The position numbers were made by a program, and so were the translations under genes. A stretch of DNA of 43,948 nucleotides from an uncultured Collinsella sp. Its GTDB lineage: Bacteria > Actinomycetota > Coriobacteriia > Coriobacteriales > Coriobacteriaceae. The notes beneath the pieces are model-generated. The model ran no database searches. It was given only the letters and a program-made list of their open reading frames with translations, and was not told the origin of the DNA. The stretch lies in NCBI GenBank assembly GCA_900554135.1, contig USFU01000002.1:1-43948 (forward strand), read 5' to 3'. The number at the start of each line of letters is the position of its first letter. Within the stretch, counting starts at the first letter, position 1. Below, piece by piece: positions 16,123 to 25,403 of the stretch.

Positions 16123-19100
16123 TTAGCTCAGACGGATGGCGTCGTTGCCTTGCAGCTCGGCAAGCAAGCGCACGCGGAGCTGGCCAAGGTAGGCATCGAT
16201 GTCACTTTCGCTCTGCAGCTTTTTACGCTCGCCCAGGTCGGCCAGACGCAGCTTTTTAATCCTGGGCGCAGGCGCAGGCTCGGGCTTTGCGGTCGTCGGG
16301 ACGTCCTTGTCGTTGCCCTTGATCGTGGTAACAATCTCGCCGGTGGACGTGACCTCCTTGCGGCGGCTCTCACGCTGCTGGCGAGCCTTCTCCTCATCGA
16401 TAGCTATATCGATGTTCTCGCATGCGCGGTCGCAGTACTCAATCAGCTGCTGCTTCAGTGCGGCAAGCTCGCTTGCCTTGATGGCGGCGTGAGCACGGCT
16501 CTCAAACGACTTGGCCATGCGACCTGCGTTCTCAATAGCGCGCTCGGCCAGCTTGGCATAGCCGTCCTGGCTCTGGGCATATTCGTGTACCTGGGCCATA
16601 TACGCGGCGATGTCGTCCAGCATCTCCTTGCGCTTAGCATCGACCATCTGCTTGTGAGCCACCATGACCGGCTCCATCAGCTCGTGGAGCTCTCGGACCT
16701 CGCGGTATGGACGCGGGTTCTTAAGAATCTGCTCAATGCGCTTGTTAGCCTCGACCGCCTGGGCGTTAGAGTCCATGTAGAAGCCCTCGTCCTTCATAAG
16801 GCCCATAAACTCAACAGCCTTATCAAAGACGGGCTTTTGGCTCTCAAAGAAGAATGTGACCTGGTCGTAGTCCTCTTTCCAGTCATCCAGATCGTCTTGC
16901 GCTTTTACAAAGGCTTTGAACAGCGTCTGGACGTCGTTCCGGTTGTCCAGCAGGCGCGTGGTCAGCTTAATGCCGTCCTCCAGCACCTTTAGGCCCGGGT
17001 AGGGATAGGCCGGGGCCAGGCCCGTAAAGTTGTTGTTCGTGAGTTCCACGCACTCGTTCTTAAAGCCCTTAAGCGTTTCGACCACGGTGTCGGTAAGCTC
17101 GTCCTCGTTGGTGATGTCGCGCTTGGCATCGAAGGTCTCGCGCAGCACCCTGTTGACTTTCTTGATGAGTTCATCGCTCATCTTAACGCGCTCGCGCACC
17201 TGGGCCTTGTCGGCATCCTTGCGCAGGAGGGTAACCATGCGCAGATCCGCGGGGGCAACATTGGCGCCGGCAGCCGTAATGGTCGCGCGCTGCGAAACCA
17301 CCAGCTGCGCCACCACGTTGGCAATGTCGATTACGCGCCAGCCATAGGGGGCGTTCTGGAACTTGCGTTGCAGGTCGCCCATGGTCGTGTTAAGCGACAT
17401 ACGCGTCTGCAGATGCAAAAAGTCCGCGACCTCCTTCTCGGCGCGGGCGTTCTGGGAGCTCTGGCCGTCGAGCGCCACCTGGTTGGCACCGCGCAGCGTG
17501 GCGCGAATGTCGTCATCGGTCTTGGCAGGGTCGGCGATGTAGTCGGCCTTGGTAAAGATGGCATCCGTCAGCTTAGACAAGGCCTGCTCGAACACGTCGG
17601 CAGGCTTGGTGGCGCGAATATTGACCATGGAGCCGTTTACGGCCACGCGGGCGTGCAACACGGCCTCTTTCAGCAGCTCCGTCGCCTCGCGCTCGGCGTA
17701 CGAGGCCTCTTTCATCTTTGCCTGGACAATTTGCTGGGTCGAAGGCTGCAGTTCCTCGGTATTGATGGTCTTGCGGTACTTGCGAATCTTAGCCGCATTC
17801 TGCAGGTCATCGAAGTAGTCCACGTCGTCGGCAAGCACCACCAGCGCAATGTTGGCAGACTTAACGGCAAGCTCGGCATCATCGGCACGTGAGAGGTCGT
17901 TTGCCACTGTGACCACGTTAAGCTTCATACCGCCTTGAACCACGCCATAGGCCGAATCGTCTACATAGCGATCAAAGGGGAAATCATTTGCTCCCACGCG
18001 CAGTTTTTTATCTTTGTAGACGCCTTCGAAGATCGTCTTTTTAATACCTTCGATAATCAGGGCCGCATCTACCGACGTATCGTTAATAATGCGCGAGATG
18101 CGCTGTTCCTCATCGGTAAGGAAATTGTAGGTATCACCCTGACGAGCCACATAGTTCTCGCGCACCAGGCGGTCGAGTGAGTCTTTAACGCAACTCTTAA
18201 GAGCGACCTTGTCCACGTCCATACGATCGACCATAAGGATGGAAATATTCTCGATATTGGACTTGATGTAATCGATATAGCGGATCAAGTACAACAGCTT
18301 AAGAATCTTGACGTCTTCGGTCTGAAGGCCAAGACCGTCTTCCGCTGCACGCTCCGCACGCGTCACCGTCTGAATCACGCCATGTTCCAAATCCTTGGCG
18401 ATAGTATCAAAGAAGCGCCAAAACGGCACTAGGGCGCCCAGCTCTTGCTCTTGGATGGCCTGAGCCGATTCCTGGAAAGCCGAAAGCATGGAGCGCTCGC
18501 CCGTTGACATATGCTTTGCCTTAACGCCGTGCTTGCGCACCTCGGTCATAACGTCGGGCATCACCTTAAACTGATAGTTCACAAAGGGATAGCTGTCCGT
18601 AAAGTCTTTGCGACTGGAGTAGCCGATCAGGTCGCTACGCGAGCCGTCGAAGGCAAATATATTTTTGAGTACGGCGCTCTGGGCTTCGTAGCCCTGCTCA
18701 AGCTTAGCCACGCCAGAGTTGTTCTTTTGCAGCACACGGCGCTGGATAACCTCGTCCACACTAGAACTGGAGAGCGAAAGACGCGTGTTAAAACGACCTT
18801 GAATCGTGGAAAAGTCGCTGCCAACGAACATCGCGTTTCCATCAATGGCTTCCTGGCTGGTTACCATGACCCACACGCGACCGCCGCAGCGATTGCCCAA
18901 GCCCTCCACAAGTGTCTGCAGCGACAGCATGAGGTCCTTGCTGACACCAGCATCGGAGCCAATAAACTGACCCACTTCGTCAACCATAAACAATAGACGG
19001 AACTCGCCACCGCATTCTGCAGCGCGCTTGTCGACATAGTGCTTAACCATGTTAACAAAGGCATCAGAAGCGATAGCGTCATCCTCGGAGCCATCGAACC

Positions 19101-19779
19101 AGTGGCGTGCGGTCTGTTCGCTCATGCCCAAGACCTCTTGCAGGACCTCGACGATGGCGTCCTCAAAGTAGCTATAGCTCTCGCGGTCCTCGAGCCAATT
19201 GCCACCACTGATGCGCTCGTAGGCAGCGCGGAACTCCTGTGTCTTGCCCTTGCTGTCGATATGTCGCTCTAGACGCGCAAGCTTAAGGTCCTCGCCAAAA
19301 AAGCCCAGATGCTCAAAGAACACACGCTCGAAGGCGCGCAGCAGGGCCGTGCGTAAGGTATCGCCCTCTTTCCAATGGCCGCCCTTGCTGTCGATGTTAA
19401 ACAGGATTGCCTCGGTAGGAACGTTGCAGCAGCGGCGCATCTTAGAGGCCACCATGGGATCCGAAATCTTGTCCTCGAAGTAATCGATGGCGGGCTTACC
19501 GGCGACCTCATCGTTTTGCAGCAAATACGAGAGCATCTTAAGGAAATGCGATTTACCTGAGCCAAAGAAGCCACTAATCCAAACGCCGATCTTATCGGTG
19601 GACTCGTCAATTGCACGCTCGTAAGAGTCAAAGAAGCGAGAGAAATGGCCCCGCAGTTCGCGCGTCACCACGTACTCGTCGAGCTCTTGGCGAACCGAAT
19701 CGTCGCTGGCATCTTGCACCTTAACGACGCCGTTGATGGAACGGTTGATGTCCTTGGAAAACAGGTCTTGGATGATCAT
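16123..19779 (-). CDS. brxC: BrxC, large P-loop ATPase of BREX
   Basis: BrxC (related to PglY) is the ~1200-aa ATPase common to BREX systems. Walker A is GFFGSGKS at residues 70-77, preceded by the typical VWISGF strand; Walker B is LLFMVDE at about 262-268. The start MIIQDLFSKDINRSINGVVK is characteristic of the family. The C-terminal half is helical, and a short Pro-rich linker (PTTAKPEPAPAPRIKK) precedes the last ~50 residues. A TAGGAG ribosome site lies just upstream of the ATG, overlapping the end of the brxB region with a nine-base gap. It probably organises the BREX complex on DNA. All expected motifs are intact. Confidence 0.95.
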   Translation of the reverse strand: MIIQDLFSKDINRSINGVVKVQDASDDSVRQELDEYVVTRELRGHFSRFFDSYERAIDESTDKIGVWISGFFGSGKSHFLKMLSYLLQNDEVAGKPAIDYFEDKISDPMVASKMRRCCNVPTEAILFNIDSKGGHWKEGDTLRTALLRAFERVFFEHLGFFGEDLKLARLERHIDSKGKTQEFRAAYERISGGNWLEDRESYSYFEDAIVEVLQEVLGMSEQTARHWFDGSEDDAIASDAFVNMVKHYVDKRAAECGGEFRLLFMVDEVGQFIGSDAGVSKDLMLSLQTLVEGLGNRCGGRVWVMVTSQEAIDGNAMFVGSDFSTIQGRFNTRLSLSSSSVDEVIQRRVLQKNNSGVAKLEQGYEAQSAVLKNIFAFDGSRSDLIGYSSRKDFTDSYPFVNYQFKVMPDVMTEVRKHGVKAKHMSTGERSMLSAFQESAQAIQEQELGALVPFWRFFDTIAKDLEHGVIQTVTRAERAAEDGLGLQTEDVKILKLLYLIRYIDYIKSNIENISILMVDRMDVDKVALKSCVKDSLDRLVRENYVARQGDTYNFLTDEEQRISRIINDTSVDAALIIEGIKKTIFEGVYKDKKLRVGANDFPFDRYVDDSAYGVVQGGMKLNVVTVANDLSRADDAELAVKSANIALVVLADDVDYFDDLQNAAKIRKYRKTINTEELQPSTQQIVQAKMKEASYAEREATELLKEAVLHARVAVNGSMVNIRATKPADVFEQALSKLTDAIFTKADYIADPAKTDDDIRATLRGANQVALDGQSSQNARAEKEVADFLHLQTRMSLNTTMGDLQRKFQNAPYGWRVIDIANVVAQLVVSQRATITAAGANVAPADLRMVTLLRKDADKAQVRERVKMSDELIKKVNRVLRETFDAKRDITNEDELTDTVVETLKGFKNECVELTNNNFTGLAPAYPYPGLKVLEDGIKLTTRLLDNRNDVQTLFKAFVKAQDDLDDWKEDYDQVTFFFESQKPVFDKAVEFMGLMKDEGFYMDSNAQAVEANKRIEQILKNPRPYREVRELHELMEPVMVAHKQMVDAKRKEMLDDIAAYMAQVHEYAQSQDGYAKLAERAIENAGRMAKSFESRAHAAIKASELAALKQQLIEYCDRACENIDIAIDEEKARQQRESRRKEVTSTGEIVTTIKGNDKDVPTTAKPEPAPAPRIKKLRLADLGERKKLQSESDIDAYLGQLRVRLLAELQGNDAIRLS

Positions 19780-19788
19780 CTGTCGCTC

Positions 19789-20412
19789 CTAAGAAATATC
19801 GAACGCGCGGTAATAGTTACTGGCGCTCTCTCTGTTAAACAACTTGAGCTGGTAGCCATCAAAGCTGCCGGGGTACATGACAACGACGGGCACGGTATCA
19901 AAATCGGCAAACATGTCGTTGAGTAGGTTATGCACGCGCAGCAGCGGAAAGACCTCGCCCACACCCGTGAGCAAGATCACGTCGCCGGGCTGATGTGGCT
20001 GGGTATGCTCCAGGAGGTACTGGGCAAAGCTCTTGGAGCTGCAGGGCTTCTGGAGCTCTTTGATCTGGGCCTCCGAGCCGATCTTTGCCTCGCGTCGGGG
20101 AATCGCACGCAGAATACGGCGCTGCTCGCAGATGTCGAGCATCACGTCGTACAGGTTAAAGACCTCCAGATTGCACGGAAGCTTGCCGGCCTGGGCATCT
20201 GCTATGAGCTCGTCCACATAGGCGCGGCACTCAAACTCCAGCGAAGGGTCGTAGCAAAACGTGTAGAAGCCGATCTCGTTGCCAATGCCCTTGTTGGCCA
20301 AGAAGTCCTGGTCTTGCAGGCGCTCGCGCAGCGCCTCGCGGCGATGGTCAAAGTCCTCATGGATGCGCTCGGCGCGGTTACGTGGGCGAATGTGCGGCTG
20401 GTTTATTGTCAT
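19789..20412 (-). CDS. brxB: BrxB (DUF1788)
   Basis: BrxB is a small core protein of type 1 BREX and binds PglZ. The 207-aa sequence has the family pattern: an N-terminal helix with repeated basic residues, the GNEIGFYTFCYDP segment, the strand DVILLTGVGEVFPLLRVHNLL, the strand VPVVVMYPGSFDG, and the C-terminal end NYYRAFDIS. The ATG lies three bases after the brxA stop codon, indicating translational coupling. Confidence 0.92.
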   Translation of the reverse strand: MTINQPHIRPRNRAERIHEDFDHRREALRERLQDQDFLANKGIGNEIGFYTFCYDPSLEFECRAYVDELIADAQAGKLPCNLEVFNLYDVMLDICEQRRILRAIPRREAKIGSEAQIKELQKPCSSKSFAQYLLEHTQPHQPGDVILLTGVGEVFPLLRVHNLLNDMFADFDTVPVVVMYPGSFDGYQLKLFNRESASNYYRAFDIS

Positions 20413-20415
20413 GGG

Positions 20416-21087
20416 CTACATCACCTGCCCGGTGAGTGCGGCCAGGGCGTCCATGTCGCCCAGGTCGCGAATGGCCTGCTCTACATCGGGGTCGAGCAGC
20501 AGGGGCTGGAGCGCGTCGGTGCGCTGCGATGCCTTAAAACCGGCACTGCGCAGAATCTGACGCAGGGTGCCCTTAATGCGTTCCAGCGTGGCGTCCGACC
20601 ATTTGACAGCTTCGGCATGCTCAACCTGAAAACGGGTGACAAACGCGTTGAGGTCAATGTCGGTAAAGTTGTAGTCGAAGCTAGCCATGCGCTCGCCAAT
20701 TTCCACTTGAATGAGCTCGCGGACCATGGTGTAGCGGCACATCATGGCAAATAGGTTGGCCTGGGCTGCCTGGTCGGGCATGCCGTTGGCGATAAGGTCC
20801 ATAATGCGCATGACCGCTTGATCGGCAGCATCTTTGTCGATACCGCGGGCAGCGCACTGCGCCTCGTCGAGCGCTACGGCATCGAAGCGGCGTAGACACA
20901 CGCGGGCGCGGTCGGCCAGCATGCGCTCGGTGGGATACTGAAACAGGTTGTCGTGTTTCACGCGCGCGATGATCTCGTCGTCGCTCACGCCCTCCAGGCG
21001 CAACGCAGCGACGATACGCATCTCGGGCAGCAAAAACTGCTCGCGCGTGAGCACGCCTCCCAGCGATATTTTATCGGTGTTATCCAC
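20416..21087 (-). CDS. brxA: BrxA (DUF1819), DNA-binding BREX protein
   Basis: BrxA belongs to DUF1819 and is a NusB-like helical protein that binds DNA; it is part of the type 1 BREX core. The family segments LTREQFLLPEMRIVAALRLEG, DNLFQYPTERML and the C-terminal helices are present. The long frame begins at 21138, but GTG at 21087 (V-DNTDKISLGG) has GGAG eight bases upstream and gives the usual family start, so I prefer it (223 aa). About 100 bases separate it from the 344-aa gene upstream, the largest gap in the head of the operon; no promoter stands out there. Confidence 0.9.
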   Translation of the reverse strand: MDNTDKISLGGVLTREQFLLPEMRIVAALRLEGVSDDEIIARVKHDNLFQYPTERMLADRARVCLRRFDAVALDEAQCAARGIDKDAADQAVMRIMDLIANGMPDQAAQANLFAMMCRYTMVRELIQVEIGERMASFDYNFTDIDLNAFVTRFQVEHAEAVKWSDATLERIKGTLRQILRSAGFKASQRTDALQPLLLDPDVEQAIRDLGDMDALAALTGQVM

Positions 21088-21192
21088 AGGACACACTCCA
21101 AGGGTTCGGGCCTTTTTATTTGCATCGGGGCGATGCAAACATGCCTTCCAATCATACCGTTTAAGTACCGGGTCGTGAGGGTTGTTGCTGCC

Positions 21193-22227
21193 TTACTGAC
21201 CTAGTTCCTTAAGCGCTTGCAGCGACGCTGCGCGGGTCTCGGCGTAGGCAAGGCGCGCGTCGCGGAGCTGTTCATCGAGATGGTCGACTTTGCCGCTCAG
21301 CGCATCGATCTGCCTGCCGATTTCTCCCATCTCGACTATCGTATTCCAACCACGTTGATCGGAAAGCTGCTCATGCTTATGACGCAGGACAAGCAGCTGG
21401 TTGAGCAAAGCGACGCGTGCTTTGTCAAGCTCTTCCATCTTGTCTCGCGCTTCCTTAACCTTTCGAGCGATGCGCAGCTTTTCCTGCTCTTTTGCAGAGG
21501 GCTCGGGAGCAGGCTCCGGTGCAGGCCCTGACGTTTGCACGGGCTCAGACTCTGGCTCGGGCTCCGGTTCTGATTCAGGAGACTCCTCGGGCTCAGACGC
21601 CGTCTCGAGCTCAGACTCGGGCTCCGGTTCAACACCGAGCGCCTCCTCGGGTTCAGGCTCCACGGGAGCCGCTTCGCCCATCTCCAAAAACGCGCATATG
21701 CCAGGCTCCGATGCCGGCCTTGCCTCAAACACCGTGGCAAGCGAACCGTCACTCAACATAGTGCTTTGCGAGCAAAGCGACTCGACAAAGCTCGCCATAA
21801 ACAGGCCGAACCCAGAAATCTGCTGAGCCAGACGCTCGTCGTAGGTAACGCGGATCTCGCCCTCATTGCCTTGACGTACCGAAAGCCAGTCGCCCACACA
21901 CATGAGCTGCACCAGCGTAATGGGCGTCAAGTCGCCCTCAAACAGCAACTGCAGACGGGGCGAAACAACGTCGCGGGGAACAACCGGCTCGGCATGCTTC
22001 TCGAGCTCTTCTAGCGTGGTACCGACGTATTGGCACAGATCGATGTTGCTCGGAACATCCGTAAAGTGCTCGCGCGCATGGCTCAGGAGCCGCTCACTTT
22101 TGTCAGCATTGATACGAATGCGCTTAACGGCGTGCGACGACCCATCCCACGTCACATCGGAATGCGTCAAAAACAGCCAGCCGTCGCAAAACAACTCCAT
22201 GGCAAAGATGGGAAAGGCTTTCTGCAT
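21193..22227 (-). CDS. Uncharacterised coiled-coil protein with E/P-rich linker (344 aa), paralogue of the 528-aa protein
   Basis: The N-terminal domain (about 1-175) shares with the cargo protein at 9727-11313 the landmarks TWDG (26-29), VVPR (82-85), EGDLT (97-101) and YDER (129-132), all collinear. A linker of about 65 residues follows, made almost entirely of Glu, Pro, Ser and Ala (repeated EPEPESE units). The last ~100 residues are a charged coiled coil. The ATG at 22227 follows AAGGAG with good spacing and lies three bases after the helicase stop. It sits in the operon between the SNF2 helicase and brxA, so it is a stable part of this BREX variant. I do not recognise the N-terminal domain and cannot give an activity. 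Confidence 0.82.
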   Translation of the reverse strand: MQKAFPIFAMELFCDGWLFLTHSDVTWDGSSHAVKRIRINADKSERLLSHAREHFTDVPSNIDLCQYVGTTLEELEKHAEPVVPRDVVSPRLQLLFEGDLTPITLVQLMCVGDWLSVRQGNEGEIRVTYDERLAQQISGFGLFMASFVESLCSQSTMLSDGSLATVFEARPASEPGICAFLEMGEAAPVEPEPEEALGVEPEPESELETASEPEESPESEPEPEPESEPVQTSGPAPEPAPEPSAKEQEKLRIARKVKEARDKMEELDKARVALLNQLLVLRHKHEQLSDQRGWNTIVEMGEIGRQIDALSGKVDHLDEQLRDARLAYAETRAASLQALKELGQ

Positions 22228-22230
22228 CGT

Positions 22231-24159
22231 TTACATCTCCTTGCGTTCTTGCGTATCGTCCGCGATGTCCTGGTCGTTGACCTCGCTCCGCTGTTCCTCG
22301 TTATCAAACAGGCCCTTAAACACGAGCTCCAGATCGCGCTCGTCGGTATAGCCGGGCTCCAGCGTGCCGCGGTCGATCGAGTCGAGCATGACCTGCTCCT
22401 TGTGCTGCAATCGCTCGTAGATGTTGCGGTCGAGCGACCAGGGCCCGCCGCGGCGTTCGTACACAGCGCGCAGGTAGTGGTACTGCGTATACTGTTCTTG
22501 CGGCAGGCCTAGGCGGTGAATGCGATCTTTGGACTGCAGCAGGTGCACCAGGTTGTAGCTGCACTCAAAGTAGACGGCGTCGTGGCACACGCTGTGGAGC
22601 GAGACCGACTCTGCCAGTGTGTGCGGGTTGGTAACCAGCACGCTCGTCTCCCCCGCCTTAAACGAATCGATGACGCGGGCACGCGTGGGCATGTCGGTCG
22701 AGCCGCTAATGGCGCGGGCCGTAATGCCGCGCTCGCGCAGCTCGTGCACCACATTACGGATGCTGCGCTTAAAGATGCACCACACGATGACCGACTTGCC
22801 CTGGGCCACCAGCGATTCGACCAAATCCAGGCAGGCGACCATCTTGGCTGTGGGCCGGTCATCCACCTGCAGACCTTCCAGTGCCTTGCCCGCACCCGCC
22901 AGTACCTCGCCATCGAACAGGTCGGCATAGTCGCCGGCGCTCAGGTCCTCGGCCAGCATGCGCGGGTCGGACGAAAGTTGCAGCAGGCGAATGATCATCT
23001 CGAACGGCTCGCCCGAAAGCGTGCGCAGCACCTTTTGGAACAATTGCTGCTCCCAGCGGTCCACCGGCACATCGACCAAATGGTCCTCGTTGGCCTGAGG
23101 AACGCCCAGCTGGTACTTGTTGGTGCGACAAAAGAACGGCGCGATGGACTCGTTGATATGCTCAACGTCATCCTCGCTCGTGGACTTAAGGGCATTGGCG
23201 CTCATGCCAAAGTACCAGCTGTAATCGCACGGCCACAGGCAATGGAGCAGGTTGTACAGGTCCTCAAACGAATTGGGAATCGGCGTACCCGTCAGTGCAA
23301 TAAAATATGGAGACGCCGCGGCAATCTGTACCGCACTCGCCGCACGTTTGCCGCCCACGCGCTTCACCTTATGGACTTCGTCAAACACCACCAGGGCACG
23401 ATCGGCCGCAATACGGGCAGCAGCCTCCCCCAGCGCGACCGACTCGTAGTTGAGCAAAATCATGTCGTAGCGCTTGTAGTCGAACAGCAGGGTGCTGCAC
23501 TTATCGCGCGTGGAGCGACCACGAAACTCGGGGTCGTGGAAGCACAGCGAGCGCAACGGGCGGTCGGCTCCAAAGCAAGCCACCCATTCATCACGCCACG
23601 AGCCAAAGGCGTTTTTGGGCGAAAGCACGATGATACGGTCGACCAGGTCGCGCTGGCGCAGATAGGCAAAGGTGCCCAGGACCGAAGCCGTCTTGCCCGA
23701 ACCGGGAACGGAGAAATTGGCGCTGCGGCCCATGGCACTCATAAAGAACGCGTCCCACAGCTGGCGGTCCTTGAGCGGTCGCTGCATTAGGACATCCTCG
23801 GCGCGGCAGAACTCATCGAAGCGATCGGCCACCGACGCGTCGTGCGCCTTAATCAGCAGGCCCACGCGTGCCTTCTCACGCAGATAGTCCTCGCGCGCCG
23901 TAAGGCCTCGCAACAAGTCGGGGTCAATTTCGCAGTCCACGCCAAAGTTTGCCGCCTGCTGCAGCAGCTCAACAACGCGCTTGGCGCCTGGATCGTCAAT
24001 CCCCAGAGAAAAGAGCACGTCCGCCTCTCGATAGCTCGGCGCATAGCGGCGCAGCGCCGAAAGCCGGATCTTCCAGACCGGCTCACGGCGCAGCTGCTCA
24101 ACCGTCATGTCGAGCGGGACGACGGAAATGCCGTCGCTATACGAGAGGCGGAGTTTCAT
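22231..24159 (-). CDS. SNF2-type helicase-like ATPase (642 aa)
   Basis: This is a superfamily 2, SNF2-like DNA translocase. Visible motifs are I (FSVPGSGKTA, about 149-158), Ia (VLSPKNAFGSWRDEW), II (VVFDEVHKVKR, DEVH at ~259-262), III (ALTGTPIPNSFEDLYNLL), and in the second RecA domain VIVWCIFKRSIRN, VLVTNPHTLAESVSLH and VI (QSKDRIHRLGL). The first ~130 residues are a separate N-terminal domain. Its start codon follows the ParB-like stop directly (TAA-ATG), with GGAGG inside the end of that gene. Other BREX types use helicases BrxHI or BrxHII; standard type 1 uses none, so its presence beside brxL is unusual. Proteins of this kind move along or remodel DNA and could track phage DNA. Confidence 0.88.
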   Translation of the reverse strand: MKLRLSYSDGISVVPLDMTVEQLRREPVWKIRLSALRRYAPSYREADVLFSLGIDDPGAKRVVELLQQAANFGVDCEIDPDLLRGLTAREDYLREKARVGLLIKAHDASVADRFDEFCRAEDVLMQRPLKDRQLWDAFFMSAMGRSANFSVPGSGKTASVLGTFAYLRQRDLVDRIIVLSPKNAFGSWRDEWVACFGADRPLRSLCFHDPEFRGRSTRDKCSTLLFDYKRYDMILLNYESVALGEAAARIAADRALVVFDEVHKVKRVGGKRAASAVQIAAASPYFIALTGTPIPNSFEDLYNLLHCLWPCDYSWYFGMSANALKSTSEDDVEHINESIAPFFCRTNKYQLGVPQANEDHLVDVPVDRWEQQLFQKVLRTLSGEPFEMIIRLLQLSSDPRMLAEDLSAGDYADLFDGEVLAGAGKALEGLQVDDRPTAKMVACLDLVESLVAQGKSVIVWCIFKRSIRNVVHELRERGITARAISGSTDMPTRARVIDSFKAGETSVLVTNPHTLAESVSLHSVCHDAVYFECSYNLVHLLQSKDRIHRLGLPQEQYTQYHYLRAVYERRGGPWSLDRNIYERLQHKEQVMLDSIDRGTLEPGYTDERDLELVFKGLFDNEEQRSEVNDQDIADDTQERKEM

Positions 24160-25392
24160 TTAGGCTTCCTCGCCGCCCATCTTGTACGCAATCTTGTCTT
24201 TGATCATATGCACCCTGGCCTCGAGCTTGGCAACCTCAGCAGCGATATTGGCGATCTCATCCGCAGGCAGCAGACCAAAGGTGGACTCCTCCACCTGATC
24301 GAGGTCCTTGATGGCGCGGATAATCGAAAGCGAAGGCGACTTGAGGGCCTTGTTCATCTTGGTGGTGTTCTCGGCCGACTCCATAACCTCACGGAAGGTC
24401 GTCGCCAGCTGAACATCGTCGCGAATCTCGGCGATATCGGTCGAGGTCACGACCTCTTTGTTCTTCAGGCGCTCGGCAACCTCAAAGGCCAGCTCGTTTT
24501 CGCGCTCGATAAAGCGGTCCGCATCGGGGCCTTCCAGAATCGGCTTCATCTTGCGGACAAAGCGCACAATGTCGCCCTGCGGTTCGGCAATCATGTTGGC
24601 AAAGACGATGTTCTTAACGTCCTCTTCCTGATCGTCGCTCTTGCACTTTTTTAGCACGCCCTGCAGATCGTTGATAACGCCGGCAACCTTGAGCTCGCGC
24701 GCCAGGTGGAACTGGTCCTTGGCGTTGGCAAACTCCAAGAACTCGTTCATATAGCGGGCTTTTACAATCTCCTTCTCGAGCTCCTTGGGCTCAACGCCAA
24801 TGCACTGGGCGTACTCTTCCTTCGAAAGCAAGTTGGAGCTGATGATGTCGTTGTAGATGCCCACCAGGCGGTCGACCGGGTCGTAGCCAACCTTCTCTTC
24901 CTCGCCATGCTGGATCGAAAGCTCCAGCATCTTGATCTTCTTGGAATCGTTACCCAGGCTCTCGGGAAGAATAACAGCCTCAAACCAGCCAAAACTTGGG
25001 TTTTCGGCGGCAAGACGACGCAGGCAGGTAAAGCGACGGTTGCCGTCGACAATCAGGCCGTCGGCCAGCACCACGCCGGGACGCTCTTGCGAACGCAGGG
25101 CAATGCTGCGCTGCGTCTTTTCGATGGCATCCTTGTTGCTGTCGACGATAAAGCCCTCGATGATGTCATTGCAGGCCGCGACGTCCAGCTCGTTAAACGC
25201 GCCCTCGCCATGCTCGGCCTTGTAGCGGCTGATCCAGGAGGCAATACGGTCGTTCTGCACGTTGTAGCGCAGGTAGTCGAGCTTAATGCTGTAGACGGGA
25301 TACATCTCGGGCTTGCCGTCGATCACGATCTTGTGGTTGGCACCGGTCGGCTTAATGTTGACGCCGTCGCCGATCATCTCGAGCAGGTTCAT
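24160..25392 (-). CDS. ParB/sulfiredoxin-fold protein (410 aa)
   Basis: The segment GLIVDGNRRFTCLRRLAAE (about residues 112-130) is the ParB-box-like motif (DGNRR at 116-120) of the ParB/Srx fold. The fold is used for CTP/ATP binding, DNA binding or nicking in plasmid partition, in DndB-like proteins and in several defence systems. The rest is helical, with a Glu/Lys-rich region around 150-260 and a C-terminal coiled coil. A full HTH domain of a true ParB is not evident, so it is not a chromosome-partition protein. An AGGAGG ribosome site overlaps the end of the giant gene. Tight coupling to the giant protein and the SNF2 helicase suggests that the three act together. Confidence 0.78.
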   Translation of the reverse strand: MNLLEMIGDGVNIKPTGANHKIVIDGKPEMYPVYSIKLDYLRYNVQNDRIASWISRYKAEHGEGAFNELDVAACNDIIEGFIVDSNKDAIEKTQRSIALRSQERPGVVLADGLIVDGNRRFTCLRRLAAENPSFGWFEAVILPESLGNDSKKIKMLELSIQHGEEEKVGYDPVDRLVGIYNDIISSNLLSKEEYAQCIGVEPKELEKEIVKARYMNEFLEFANAKDQFHLARELKVAGVINDLQGVLKKCKSDDQEEDVKNIVFANMIAEPQGDIVRFVRKMKPILEGPDADRFIERENELAFEVAERLKNKEVVTSTDIAEIRDDVQLATTFREVMESAENTTKMNKALKSPSLSIIRAIKDLDQVEESTFGLLPADEIANIAAEVAKLEARVHMIKDKIAYKMGGEEA

Positions 25393-25403
25393 GTTGACTC
25401 CTC

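Noticed and set aside
21540..21680. Tandem repeat array or CRISPR-like array in the GGCTC-rich stretch
   Set aside because: The units are short, imperfect and in frame with the Glu/Pro linker of the 344-aa protein; there are no spacers.
24160..25392. Chromosomal ParB partition protein
   Set aside because: No ParA neighbour and no clear HTH for parS binding; only the ParB/Srx-like motif is present, inside a defence operon.
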